DNA from: Limnoperna fortunei
Taxonomy: Eukaryota > Mollusca > Bivalvia > Mytilida > Modiolidae
Length of the DNA stretch: 64,000 bases
Direction of reading: 5' to 3'
Assembly: GCA_944474755.1 (NCBI GenBank)
Contig: OX104117.1
Span: forward strand, 78,902,926 to 78,966,925
Shown: piece after piece, positions 1-9,682 of the stretch
Layout of the letters: each line of letters starts with the position of its first letter
Numbering within the stretch: position 1 is the first letter of the stretch
Notes under the pieces: model-generated
Database searches by the model: none
The model's input: the letters and a program-made list of their open reading frames with translations, nothing else
What the model was told of the DNA's origin: nothing
Made by a program: the position numbers and the translations under genes

Positions 1-2330
1 TCGGTGCTGGATACGACTTTTAAAATATCTAATGCTTTAAGGCATTTATTTTTTAACATTTTGATATGGGGAAGAAAGGTTAGCCTTGAATCAAATATGA
101 GACCAAGAAAAGTAGTTTCTTTTACAATTTTGATAGGATTATTATATAATTTTAATTCGGGATCGGGATGCATCTTACGTTTATTACAAAAATGCATCCC
201 AACAGTTTTTGCAGTGGAGAATTTAAAACCATTCTCCATTGCCCATTTCTCTATTCTATTTAAACACAACTGCAGCTGACGTTCGATATTGTTCATATTT
301 TTCCCTCGGTAACACATGAGGAAGTCGTCAACATATAGAGAACCATCAATATTATCTTTTAAAACTTGAGCAAGGCTATTAATTTTAATACTAAATAAGG
401 TGACAGAAAGGATGCTGCCCTGGGGTACACCCATTTCCTGTACAAAAGGGTCAGATAAAGTAGAATTGACCCTAACTTTAAATTCTCTGTCAGATAAAAA
501 GTTTGAGATGAAGGTAGGAAGTCTACCTTTCAACCCCATATCAAAAAGATCTTTTAAAATCCCATATTTCCATGTTGTGTCGTATGCTTTTTCTAAATCG
601 AAAAAGACAGACACAACATGTTCGTTTTTGGCAAATGCGTTTCGAATATATGTTTCGAAACGCACCAGATGATCAATAGTACTACGACCTTGTCTAAATC
701 CACACTGGATATTTGATATTAGGTTGTTCGATTCTAAAAACCAGACAAGGCGATCGTTGATCATCCTTTCCATGGTTTTACAAAGACAGCTTGTGAGGGC
801 TATAGGCCGATAGTTGGACGCTTCCGAGTGATCTTTTCCTGGTTTTGGAATAGGCACAACAGTGGCCATTTTCCAAATAGATGGTAAGTCACCAGTTTCC
901 CAAATGTTGTTAAGAAGATTCAGAAGACATTGGAGAGAAGATTGTGGCAGATGTTTGAGAAGTTGATAATGGATGTCATCTGGACCACATGCAGTATCGT
1001 GAGATTTGTTCAATGAAGTTTTTAGCTCTTCCAAAGAAAAAGGTTTATTATAATCTTCAAAATTTTTTGACTGGAAATTAAGTTTTGATTTTTCTTTTTG
1101 AATTTTAATCCGCTGAAAATCGGGATGATAATTTTCAGCAGAGGAGTGTGTTGCAAATATTTCGGCCAATTTATTTGATATGTCTGACTCTGATGTTAAC
1201 AAGTCTTGTCCATCCTTTAAATGATGGACATTGGCTTTACTGTTTTTACCTTTAATTTTACGAATCATGTTCCAAATTTTATTCATAGGGGTATGGTTAT
1301 TTAATTTAGAAACAAAGTTACGCCAAGAGGTACGTCGTCTCTGTTTCGTTACCCTGCGAGCTTTCGCTCGAAAAATTCGGAATTGGTTAAGATTATTTTG
1401 AGTTGGGTGTTTATTAAAGCGTCGTTCGGCCTTTTTCCGGTCTTTTATAGCCTCCTCACAGCTGTCATCGAACCATGATTTACTAGGATGTTTTGGATTT
1501 GTCGAGGTCTTAGGAATTGTTTCATCAGCAATTGAAATAAGAGTTTCATTAAATTTGAAAATTGGATCAGAGATGTCATTAAAAGTCTCTGATTGAAGTC
1601 GTTCCCTACAGAGTTCTTCAAATAGGGGCCAATTTGCCTTGTTAAATTTATATCTAACGGTTCGTTCTGTGTTGGAAGAATTTAGAGATTCCAGTATAAT
1701 GGGAAAATGGTCACTGCCACACAGATCATCATGGACTTTCCATGAGAAATCGGGCAAGAGAGAAGGATCTGATATTGTTAGATCAATTGCTGAATATGAT
1801 CCATTCCCAGGATGTAAATATGTATTGGCACCATCATTAAAAATGCACAAATCTTCCTCATTCATTAAGCCTTCAATAATTTTACCTTTGTCGTTTATTG
1901 TGTTACTACCCCATAGAGGGTTGTGTGCGTTGAAGTCCCCAAATAATATATATGGGGCCGGAAGCTGATCAGTAAGATGTTTCAACTGATTTAAGTTTAA
2001 TGAAAAATTCGGTGGTATATACACAGAGCATAAAGTAATCGTTTTATCTAAAGATATTCTTACCGCAACTGCCTGAAGATCAGTGTTGAGATCTACAGGG
2101 CTATGTAAAACTTGATCTTTTACGAGAATTGTAGAGCCGCCAGCAGCTCTATCATTCTCGTTTACATATGTGCTGTATATAGAGTAGTTTTTTAAAGATA
2201 TATTATCATTTCGTTTTAGATGGGATTCTTGGAGACAAAATGCAACAGGAAGAAAGGCTTGAATTAATAATGTGATTTCAAGAAAATTAATCTTAAGACC
2301 TCGACAATTCCATTGTATTATTGCATCCAT
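1..2330 (-). CDS. LINE ORF2, APE endonuclease plus reverse transcriptase, partial at window edge
   Basis: Reading from the ATG at 2330 I find no stop codon down to position 1, about 776 codons, so the C-terminus lies outside the window. The endonuclease motifs are QWNCRG at the start, QESHL near residue 35, GDFNAHNPLWG near 131, SAIDLTI and GSDHFPI near 205. The RT motifs are NYRPIALTS, GFRQGRSTIDHL, FFDLEKAYD near 575, GVPQGSILS and the catalytic YVDDF near 667. The protein would nick the target and reverse-transcribe its own RNA. Full-length relatives (copy 4) run about 1220 residues with RNase H and a terminal zinc knuckle. This is the least damaged ORF2 of the family here. The start overlaps the ORF1 stop as TAATG. 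Confidence 0.9.
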   Translation of the reverse strand, partial: MDAIIQWNCRGLKINFLEITLLIQAFLPVAFCLQESHLKRNDNISLKNYSIYSTYVNENDRAAGGSTILVKDQVLHSPVDLNTDLQAVAVRISLDKTITLCSVYIPPNFSLNLNQLKHLTDQLPAPYILFGDFNAHNPLWGSNTINDKGKIIEGLMNEEDLCIFNDGANTYLHPGNGSYSAIDLTISDPSLLPDFSWKVHDDLCGSDHFPIILESLNSSNTERTVRYKFNKANWPLFEELCRERLQSETFNDISDPIFKFNETLISIADETIPKTSTNPKHPSKSWFDDSCEEAIKDRKKAERRFNKHPTQNNLNQFRIFRAKARRVTKQRRRTSWRNFVSKLNNHTPMNKIWNMIRKIKGKNSKANVHHLKDGQDLLTSESDISNKLAEIFATHSSAENYHPDFQRIKIQKEKSKLNFQSKNFEDYNKPFSLEELKTSLNKSHDTACGPDDIHYQLLKHLPQSSLQCLLNLLNNIWETGDLPSIWKMATVVPIPKPGKDHSEASNYRPIALTSCLCKTMERMINDRLVWFLESNNLISNIQCGFRQGRSTIDHLVRFETYIRNAFAKNEHVVSVFFDLEKAYDTTWKYGILKDLFDMGLKGRLPTFISNFLSDREFKVRVNSTLSDPFVQEMGVPQGSILSVTLFSIKINSLAQVLKDNIDGSLYVDDFLMCYRGKNMNNIERQLQLCLNRIEKWAMENGFKFSTAKTVGMHFCNKRKMHPDPELKLYNNPIKIVKETTFLGLIFDSRLTFLPHIKMLKNKCLKALDILKVVSST

Positions 2331-3635
2331 TATGGTCTGCGAATAGGGGAATAGTTGACAGCTTTTTGGGAGCTATTCCGCCGGTTTCTGCTGGGGGATC
2401 CACTTTTGGATCCAGTATCTGGGGGTAGTGTGTCCATGGGATCACCCCAGATAGTCGTGTCTAGAGAATCTAGACTTCCAAATTTGTTGTGGACCTTAAT
2501 GGGATCCCGAAGCAGTTTTGAAGTTCGATCTCCTTTTTTATTCGAGTTTGCATTTAAATTAGAGTTAGCATTTGAATATTTTTTTGGGCTGCTTGAAGAA
2601 GTAGTTGATGTATTACTTTGATTTGATGCCGAAGATGTAGGAGTTTGCGATGCTGAAGATTTTCGAGATGTAATGATTTTGTTAGTGGTTTCAACTGGAA
2701 GTCTTGTAGGGTCTTTTTGTCCTATAGGCCAGGTGATCATGGTTTGCGTTTCAGATGTAGCATAAACGCGTTTCGTCACACTGGCATATGACATTGCAGA
2801 AGACGATGGATTATTCTGTGAACTAAACAGACGACGAGCCTCAGGGTAGGTAATGTTCTTTTCTGTTTTCAATTTTTGTATTTGCTTTTCTTTTATAAAA
2901 TGTTGACAGTCTTTAGAGGACGACATGTGGGCTTCACCACAATTGGCACACTTAGGATTATTTGTGCAGGTAAAGCCCTCATGCCCTAACTCTGCACATT
3001 TAAAGCATACCAAGGAGCCTCTACATTGTCCCTTGCCATGACCAAACTTTTGACATTTAAAGCAGCGCACAGGATTTGGAATATATGGGCTGACTTTAAT
3101 TTTGTATAGTCCAATTTTGATTGACTCGGGGACGGATGGTGAATTGAAGTTGAGTAGAAAGGTATTCAGTTTTACCTGAACACCTTCTCTCTTGGCAACG
3201 AATCGTTTGACCTTTGTAACACCCTGAGGTTTGAGTTCTTCACAAATTTCGTCGTCTGTTAGTTCAGAGAGATCATCATCTCTTTAATGAATGATCCCTT
3301 GACAAGAATTTAATGTTCTGTGAGGAGTGGAAGATATGTCTAAATCGAGAATTTTATTGAGCTGAAGTAAAATTTAAAGATTGTTGTTTTTTCGACACTT
3401 CAATAAGTATTGAACCGGATTTCATTTTTGTGACGTTTTTAACATCTCCTGCACAGCCTTTAATGGTTTTTTCAATGACGAATGGGGAAATTTTTGATAA
3501 AGGTTTGTTGGAATTTTTACTAGTCAAAACAATAAATCGTGAAAATTGATCCTCAGCAACTATTTCTTCAAGCGAAATGTCATTTTTTCTTTTTTTGGAA
3601 CCTGTTTGACTAAACGGGGGGTTTTTAGAAGCCAT
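2330..3635 (-). pseudogene. LINE ORF1 (gag-like, CCHC zinc knuckles), copy 1
   Basis: ORF1 starts MASKNPPFS at 3635 and would encode about 434 residues. The N-terminal third, around FIVLTSK and CAGDVKNVTKMKSGS, looks like the RRM-type fold expected in I-group ORF1 proteins. Three zinc knuckles follow at about residues 191-235: CFKCQKFGHGKGQC, a second CCHC, and a variant CANCGEAH. The tail is Ser/Asn/Lys-rich and low in complexity. It probably binds the element RNA to form a ribonucleoprotein. This copy is broken by a single-base frameshift near 3355 and by an in-frame TAA near 3284 where copy 4 has Tyr. The 3' two thirds from 3070 remain open. Confidence 0.85.
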
Positions 3636-4540
3636 GATGAGAAGAATATGATTCACCACCCTTGTCACCCACCCGCCACGGAGTGCCAACAGGGGCGATG
3701 CTTAAACTCTGCGGATCTCCAGCAGAAAGCACCAGGTGTTCCAAGGGTGGTATACTCAAACAGACGAATTTCACAGTGAACGCAAGCCTCGTGCCCGGTG
3801 TTACCTGGCGAAACAACCGTTCGAAATTCTGTCTACTTGATTGACCCTTAAGCCACCGCCTTCTTAACAGCCTGTAACTGAACAACTTTGGTAATAAGAT
3901 TCACAAGAATTGATCAAGTGATAAAGAATAACGACAAGCTTGTTAAGGGCTCGGCATGACCAGCCGATTGACCGAATCGGGTCCATCCGGTCTCCCGTCT
4001 AGCTGAAGTCGGGGCCAAAGTGGTGTGTTGACAATCGAAACCCACTCATCCAAAATAATGGATGCAGCAGAGAGTGATCTCTCAACCACCAGGATCCCTT
4101 CCTCCACCATCACGGGTTGCAACACACGGCAAACGTGTCGCCTCTATAAAGCTGAGGAAGCTTTGCCCTTCAGCCACCGCCTTCTTTGCAAATCCTGTAA
4201 GGAAGCTGTCTATCAGACTGTCAACACAATTCACAACATGGATTGAAAAGATAGTACAATTAATAGAAAATAATAGAATAGCTTAAATGAGAAGGATTCA
4301 CAAAGGGCAAGACGTGACATGCCGATTCATCGAAGTCAGGGCTAACTCGATTTCCCGTCTAGAAAAAGTAAGGGTTTCAATAAGGTATCGGGACCGTTTA
4401 CCCGGCCTACTGAAATCCCGTCCTGTAATCGACACGGGTCGCAACACACGGCAAGTGTTGCCTCTGTTAGCAGACTCTTACTGCAGGCTGAGGAAGCCGT
4501 GGGCCTATTCTCCTGTGCCCCGGGTCCCACATGGGGTTTG
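3636..4540 (-). promoter_or_regulatory. 5' UTR / promoter region of LINE copy 1
   Basis: This is about 905 bp of GC-richer, non-coding sequence upstream of ORF1, conserved in all four LINE copies. It contains diverged internal repeats: the block around CTTCCTCAGC, GCCGTGTGTTGC and CTAGACGGGA occurs twice, and a third partial block carries AAGGCGGTGGCT. LINEs of this type use internal promoters, so this segment probably drives transcription. That function is inferred from position only. Confidence 0.6.
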
Positions 4541-6111
4541 ATCATCCTTTCCATGGTTTTACAAAGACAGCTTGTGAGGGCTATAGGCCGATAGTTGGAC
4601 GCTTCCGAGTGATCTTTTCCTGGTTTTGGAATAGGCACAACAGTGGCCATTTTCCAAATAGATGGTAAGTCACCCGTTTCCCAAATGTTGTTAAGAAGAT
4701 TCAGAAGACATTGGAGAGATGATTGTGGCAGATGTTTGAGAAGTTGATAATGGATGTCATCTGGACCACATGCTGTATCGTGAGATTTGTTCAAAGAATT
4801 GTGTAGCTCTTCCAAAGAAAAAGGTTTATTATAATCTTCTAAATTTTTTGACTGGAAATTAAGTTTTGATTTTTCTTTTTGAATTTTGATTCGCTGAAAA
4901 TTGGGATGATAATTTTCAGCAGAGGAGTGTGTTGCAAATGTTTCGGCCAATTTATTTGATATGTCTGACTCTGATGTTAACAAGTCTTGTCCATCCTTTA
5001 AATGATGGACATTGGCTTTACTGTTTTTACCTTTAATTTTACGAATCATGTTCCAAATTTTATTCATAGGGGTATGGTTATTTAATTTAGAAACAAAGTT
5101 ACGCCAAGAGGTGCGTCGTCTTTGTTTCGTTACCCTGCGAGCTTTCGCTCGAAAAATTCGGAAATGGTTAAGATTATTTTGAGTTGGGTGTTTATTAAAG
5201 CGTCGTTCGGCCTTTTTCCGGTCTTTAATAGCGTCCTCACAGCTGTCATCGAACCATGGTTTACTAGGATGTTTTGGATTTGTCGAGGTCTTAGGAATTG
5301 TTTCATCAGCAATTGAAATAAGTGTTTCATTGAATTTTAAAATTGGATCAGAAATGGTTTCAAAAGTATCCGAGTTGAGTCGTTCTATACAGAGTTGTTC
5401 AAATAGAGGCCAATTGGCCTTGCCAAATTTATACCGAGCGACTCGTTCTGTGTTTGAAGAGTGTAAAGATTCCAAGAGAATGGGAAAGTGATCACTGCCA
5501 CAGAGATCGTCATGGACTTTCCATGAGAAATCGGGCAACAGAGAAGGATCTGCTATTGTAAGATCAATAGCCGAATATGATCCATTCCCAGGATGTAAAT
5601 ATGTATTGGTTCCATCATTAAAAATACACAGATCCTCAAGATTCATTAAGCCTTCAATAATTTTACCTTTTTCGTTTATTGTGTTACTACCCCATAGAGG
5701 GTTGTGTGCGTTGAAGTCCCCAAATAATATATATGGGGCTGGTAACTGATCAGTAAGGTGTTTCAACTGATTTAAATTTAATGAAGAATTCGGTGGTTTA
5801 TACACAGAGCATAAAGTAATTGTTTTGTCTAATGATATTCTAACAGCAACCGCCTGAAGATCAGTGTTGAGATCTACAGGGCTATGTAGAACTTGATCTT
5901 TTACAAGAATGGTAGAGCCGCCAGCAGCTCTACCATTCTCGTCTACATATGTGCTGTATATAGAGTAGTTTTTTAAAGATATGTTATCACTTCGCTTTAG
6001 GTGGGATTCTTGGAGGCAAAATGCAATAGGAAGAAAGGCTTGAACTAATAATGTAATTTCCAGAAAATTAATCTTAAGACCTCGACAATTCCATTGTATT
6101 ATTGTACCCAT
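4541..6111 (-). CDS. LINE ORF2, copy 2, endonuclease and N-terminal RT, interrupted
   Basis: ORF2 begins MGTIIQWNCRG at 6111 and is open through the APE endonuclease (QESHL, GDFNAHNPLWG, GSDHFPI) and the start of the RT domain (ACGPDDIHYQLL, NYRPIALTS, METMERMI-type end). At 4541 copy 1 interrupts it. The reading frame continues into the copy 1 5' UTR for about 66 unrelated residues and stops at 4342. The predicted product is therefore an endonuclease with a foreign tail and no RT active site. The ATG lies 38 bp inside the end of the damaged ORF1 frame. Confidence 0.85.
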
Positions 6112-7480
6112 TATGGTCTGCGAATAGGGGAATAGTTGACAGTTTTTTGGGGCTATTCCGCCGGTTTCTGCTGGGGGATCTACTTTTAGATCCAGTATCT
6201 GGGGGTAGTGTATCCATGGGATCGCCCCAGATAGTAGTGTCTAGTTGATCTAGACTACCAAACCTGTTGTGGACCTTAATGGGATCCCGCAGCAGTTTTG
6301 GAGTACGATCTCCTTTTTGATTTGAGTTTTTATTCGAGTTAGAAGAATTGGAATTGGTATTTTTTGAATTTTTTTTGGGGCTTCTTGAAGAATTGGTTGA
6401 GGATTGAGAGGGTGCTGAAGACGTAGCAGTTTGAGATTTTGCTAAAGACGTAGCAGTTTGAGAGGGTGCTGAAGACGTAGCAGTTTGAGAAGATGAAGAT
6501 TTTCGTGATGATTTAATGATTTTGTCTGTTGTTGTTACTGTTAATTTTGAAGGTTCCTGTTTGTCAATAGGCCAGGTGATGATTGTCTGCGTTTCAACTG
6601 AAGTGAGAACGCGTTTGGCCACACTGGCGTATGACGTTGATGCAGGAGACGAGGGATTATTTGTTGTATTATACAGACGACGAGCCTCAGGGTAAGAGAT
6701 GTTCTTTTCAGTTTTTATTTTTTGAATTTCCTTTTCCTTTTTAAAGTGCTGACAGTCCTTGGATGAGGACATGCGAGCTTCACCACAATTGGCACACTTT
6801 GGAGTTTTAGTGCAGGTGAAGCCCTCATGTCCTTCTTCTGCACACTTAAAACAAATCTGGTGACCTCTACACTGTCCCTTTCCGTGGCCGAACTTTTGAC
6901 ACTTAAAGCAGCGCACCGGGTTGGAAATGTATGCGCTGACTTTAGCTTTGTAGAGACCAATCTTGATGGATTCGGGAACAGTGGGTGTATTGAAATTCAA
7001 AAGAAAGGTGTTCAGGTTTAACCTGAACACCCTGTCTGTTAGCAATAAATCTTTTCACTTTTGTAACACCCTGAGGCTCTAGTTCTAAACAGATTTCGTC
7101 GTCCGATAATTCCGATAGATCTTCGCCTCGGTAACGAATAATCCCTTGACTCGAGTTTAGAGTTCTGTGGGGAGAGCTAGATATTTCTAAATCAACAATT
7201 TTTGAAAGTTTTAGTAAATTTGAAGACTGTTGTTTTCTATTACATTCAATAAGGAGGGAACCGGATTTCATTTTAGTGACGTTTTTAACGTCTCCTGCAC
7301 AGCCTTTAATAACTTTTTCTATGATAAAAGGAGATACTTTGCCAAAGGTTTAGTTGGGTCTTTGCCAGATAAAACAATAAATTTAGGCCAATTTTCTTCA
7401 AAAACCAATTCTTCAAGAGGAAAGTCATTTTTTTTTTTTTTTGGACCTTTTTGTGCTAAAGGGGGTGTTTCGGAAGCCAT
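6074..7480 (-). pseudogene. LINE ORF1, copy 2, two frameshifts
   Basis: ORF1 starts MASETPPLAQ at 7480. It is split over three frames: 7480 to about 7340, about 7340 to 7020, and 7045 to 6074. The second break sits at an imperfect duplication of TTCAGGTT/AACCTGAAC near 7015-7025. All three zinc knuckles are intact (CFKCQKFGHGKGQC and two more). The Ser-rich region contains short repeats of SQTATS. A one-base change near the end makes this ORF1 read past the usual TAA, so it overlaps ORF2 by 38 bp instead of ending in TAATG. Confidence 0.85.
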
Positions 7481-8365
7481 GATTAGAAAAATGCAGTTCA
7501 CCACCCTTGTCACCTACCCGCCACGGAGTGCCAACATGGGCGATGCCTAGAGTCTGCGGATCTCCAGCAGAAAGCATCAGGTGTTCCAAGGGTGGTATAC
7601 TCAAACAGACGAATTTCTCAATGAACGCATGCCTCGTGCCCGGGGTTACCTGGCGATACAACCGTTCGAAACTCGGTCTACTTGATTGACCCATGAGCCA
7701 CCGCCTTCTTAACAGCCTGGTACTAACAATTTTGGTGTAAGATTCACAAGATAAAATCAAGTGACAAGAAGAATGACGACAAGCTTGTTAAGGGCTCGGC
7801 GTGACCAGCCGATTGACCGAACCGGGTCCATCCGGTCTCCCGTCTAGTTGAAGTCAGGGCCAAAGTGGTGTATTGAAAATCAAACCGCTGACCCGCACTA
7901 ATGGATGCAGCAGAGAGTGATCTCTCAACCACCAGGATCCCTTCCTCCACCATCACGGGTTGCAACACACGGCAAACATGTCGCCTCTATAAAGCTGAGG
8001 AAGCTTTGCCCTTCAGCCACCGCCTTCTTTGCAAATCCTGTAAGGAAGCCGTCTATCAAATTGTATATATATTTCGTGGATCAGTTTGAAGGAAAATAAT
8101 GTAATAGAGTAGCTTGAATGAGAAGGATTCACAAAGGGCAAGACGTGACATGCCGATTCATCGAAGTCAGGGCTAACTCGATTTCCCGTCTAGAAAAAGT
8201 AAGGGTTCAGTAGTTATCGGGACCGTTTACCCGGCCTACTGAAATCCCGTCCTGTAATCGACACGGGTCGCAACACACGGCAAGTGTTGCCTCTGTTAGC
8301 AGACTTTTACTGCAGGCTGAGGAAGCCGTGGGCCTATTCTCCTGTGCCCCGGGTCCCACACGGGG
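7481..8365 (-). promoter_or_regulatory. 5' UTR / promoter region of LINE copy 2
   Basis: This segment is homologous to the 5' UTR of copy 1, about 885 bp, with the same duplicated blocks (GCCGTGTGTTGC at about 7965 and about 8280, CTAGACGGGA at about 7850 and about 8190 on the opposite strand). Its outer end at 8365 defines the 5' terminus of the element next to unrelated AT-rich DNA. I did not find a target duplication because the 3' end of copy 2 is not visible. Confidence 0.6.
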
Positions 8366-8510
8366 TAACAAGCATTTGACATTTTTATTTTAATTAAATT
8401 ATCCTTATTCGACAAATTACCTCGCTTGACCTTTCAAAAAAGTTTAAATTTTACCAAAATTTAATAAGGAATAGAAATCGGTTTTATAGTTGAAATTAAT
8501 CTTTTATGTA

Positions 8511-9408
8511 CAGTAAAACCTTTTAAAACCGGCCCCTGAATAAACCGGTTTCCTGTCGATTCCGGCCGAAAATTCAGGTCCCATTTACCCCCCTTAAAGT
8601 CCGTCGTTAATTTAACCTGTATAAACCGGACTTCACCCTTATGTCCTGTCCCAATACGCATTTCTTTATTTAAATCTACCTGTTTAAACCGAATTATTTA
8701 CATGAGCAGATGCATTTATTTTATCAATTGATAGCTATCCAAACAAGGTAATTTACATGACATGTGAGGTCTAATTCAGGGGGTACTTAATAAAGGAACC
8801 AAAGCGTACAATAAAGGTGAATTGTTTTCAAAACAATTAATTTAATTTTCATAATTTACATTAATTTCAAAAGTTTTACTAATGCAAAATTGCATTAAAA
8901 ACATGCGAATCATATTCAAAACCAAATAATTGCAAAAGTAAAATGGAGAGCACACTAAAAAAACCGAAAATTTTACGATTTGAGTTGTAACACTCCATCG
9001 CCAAAATGATCTCGTAAAGAATTAAGTCTAAGGATATGCTACGACATAGCACAAGTTTTCATAGCATACATGATAAACATGGAAACAGTAAAGATTATCG
9101 TTACCTGGAGTTTCTTTTGCTTATGCAATCATTAACAGATGCACTATCGTGCGAAGAAAAATGGAGAAAAAACAAGGAACACTTGACATGCATTATGCTG
9201 TAAACTATTGATAAATTATTACTCTTATATATAATAATAAAATATCAGTGTGTATTGTAACTTTTATTAAATATAATACATTTTATTACATTTCTTTCCT
9301 GTATTCCGTGCATATAAAAGGAGTGTGTAAATCCGAACAAACCGTCCCACTGCCCAAACCGCCATACTGTTCGTTTTCATAGGTAGCCAGTTTATACAGG
9401 TTTTACTT
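8511..9408. mobile_element. pogo/Tigger-like non-autonomous DNA transposon
   Basis: The left terminus CAGTAAAACCTTTTAAAACC at 8511 and the right terminus, read outward as AAGTAAAACCTGTATAAAC ending at 9408, form imperfect terminal inverted repeats of the pogo/Tigger type. Both are flanked by TA, the usual target duplication of Tc1/mariner-related elements. Subterminal copies of the AAACCGG motif recur inside both ends. The 898-bp interior has no transposase ORF, so this is a MITE-like passenger. One terminal base on the right departs from the consensus CAGT end. Confidence 0.7.
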
Positions 9409-9682
9409 TATTGTCACTCTGGGTGTGATTATAATAAGTAATACACTTACCTATATTTAGCAAACGTATACAATTTCGGTTCCTGTCAATATAATTTTCT
9501 ATATTAGACTCTGGCGACGAGTAAAATATTTTTTGGAGCGTGTCCACATTGTCTCTACAGTTTGGGCACGTGGGATTTTGTGATTTCCATTTACGTATAC
9601 AGTTGCTACAAAACACGTGACCACATGGAATACAGCATGTTGGATTTCTGATAAGCTCACAACAAATAGAACATAATTCCAT
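9392..9682 (-). CDS. small RING-finger (C3HC4) protein
   Basis: This 96-residue ORF has a complete RING-HC pattern within residues 4-42: C4, C7, C20, H22, C25, C28, C39, C42, including the segment CGHVFCSNCIRKW. RING-HC domains bind two zinc ions and usually act as E3 ubiquitin ligases, but no substrate domain is visible. The last 5 residues and the stop lie inside the right end of the pogo-like element, so the original C-terminus was probably replaced. AATAAA-type signals occur downstream on this strand near 9260-9290. It may be a complete small gene, one exon of a larger gene, or a remnant. No upstream exon was recognised. Confidence 0.55.
   Translation of the reverse strand: MELCSICCELIRNPTCCIPCGHVFCSNCIRKWKSQNPTCPNCRDNVDTLQKIFYSSPESNIENYIDRNRNCIRLLNIGKCITYYNHTQSDNKVKPV

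Larger units (their letters stand above)
1..4540 (-). mobile_element. I-group (I/Nimb-like) LINE, copy 1, 3' end outside the window
   Basis: This minus-strand non-LTR retrotransposon reads 5'-UTR (4540-3636), ORF1 (3635-2330), ORF2 (2330 to beyond position 1). Its 5' terminus, a GC-rich block reading CCCCATGTGGGACCCGGGGC, abuts the middle of ORF2 of copy 2 at 4540/4541, so copy 1 inserted into copy 2. The element carries CCHC knuckles in ORF1 and APE endonuclease, RT and (seen in copy 4) RNase H in ORF2, which is the I-group layout. ORF1 is damaged but ORF2 is open throughout the window. The 3' end is not visible. Confidence 0.9.
4541..8365 (-). mobile_element. I-group LINE, copy 2, interrupted in ORF2 by copy 1
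   Basis: This is a second minus-strand copy of the same family, oriented like copy 1 and lying upstream of it. The 5' terminus is at about 8365, in the same GC-rich block ending CACGGGG. It runs through the 5' UTR, ORF1 and the first 1571 bp of ORF2, then stops at 4541 exactly where the 5' end of copy 1 begins. The rest of ORF2 should lie beyond the left edge of the window if copy 1 is a clean nested insertion. Sequence similarity to copy 1 is high by eye. Confidence 0.88.

Noticed and set aside
4342..4540. Open frame through the LINE 5' end, reading GPGAQENRPTASSACSKS, also seen at 39027-39242
   Set aside because: It is a frame through the GC-rich 5' UTR that appears because the UTR is conserved between copies; it lacks a conserved start and in copy 2 is only entered by read-through.
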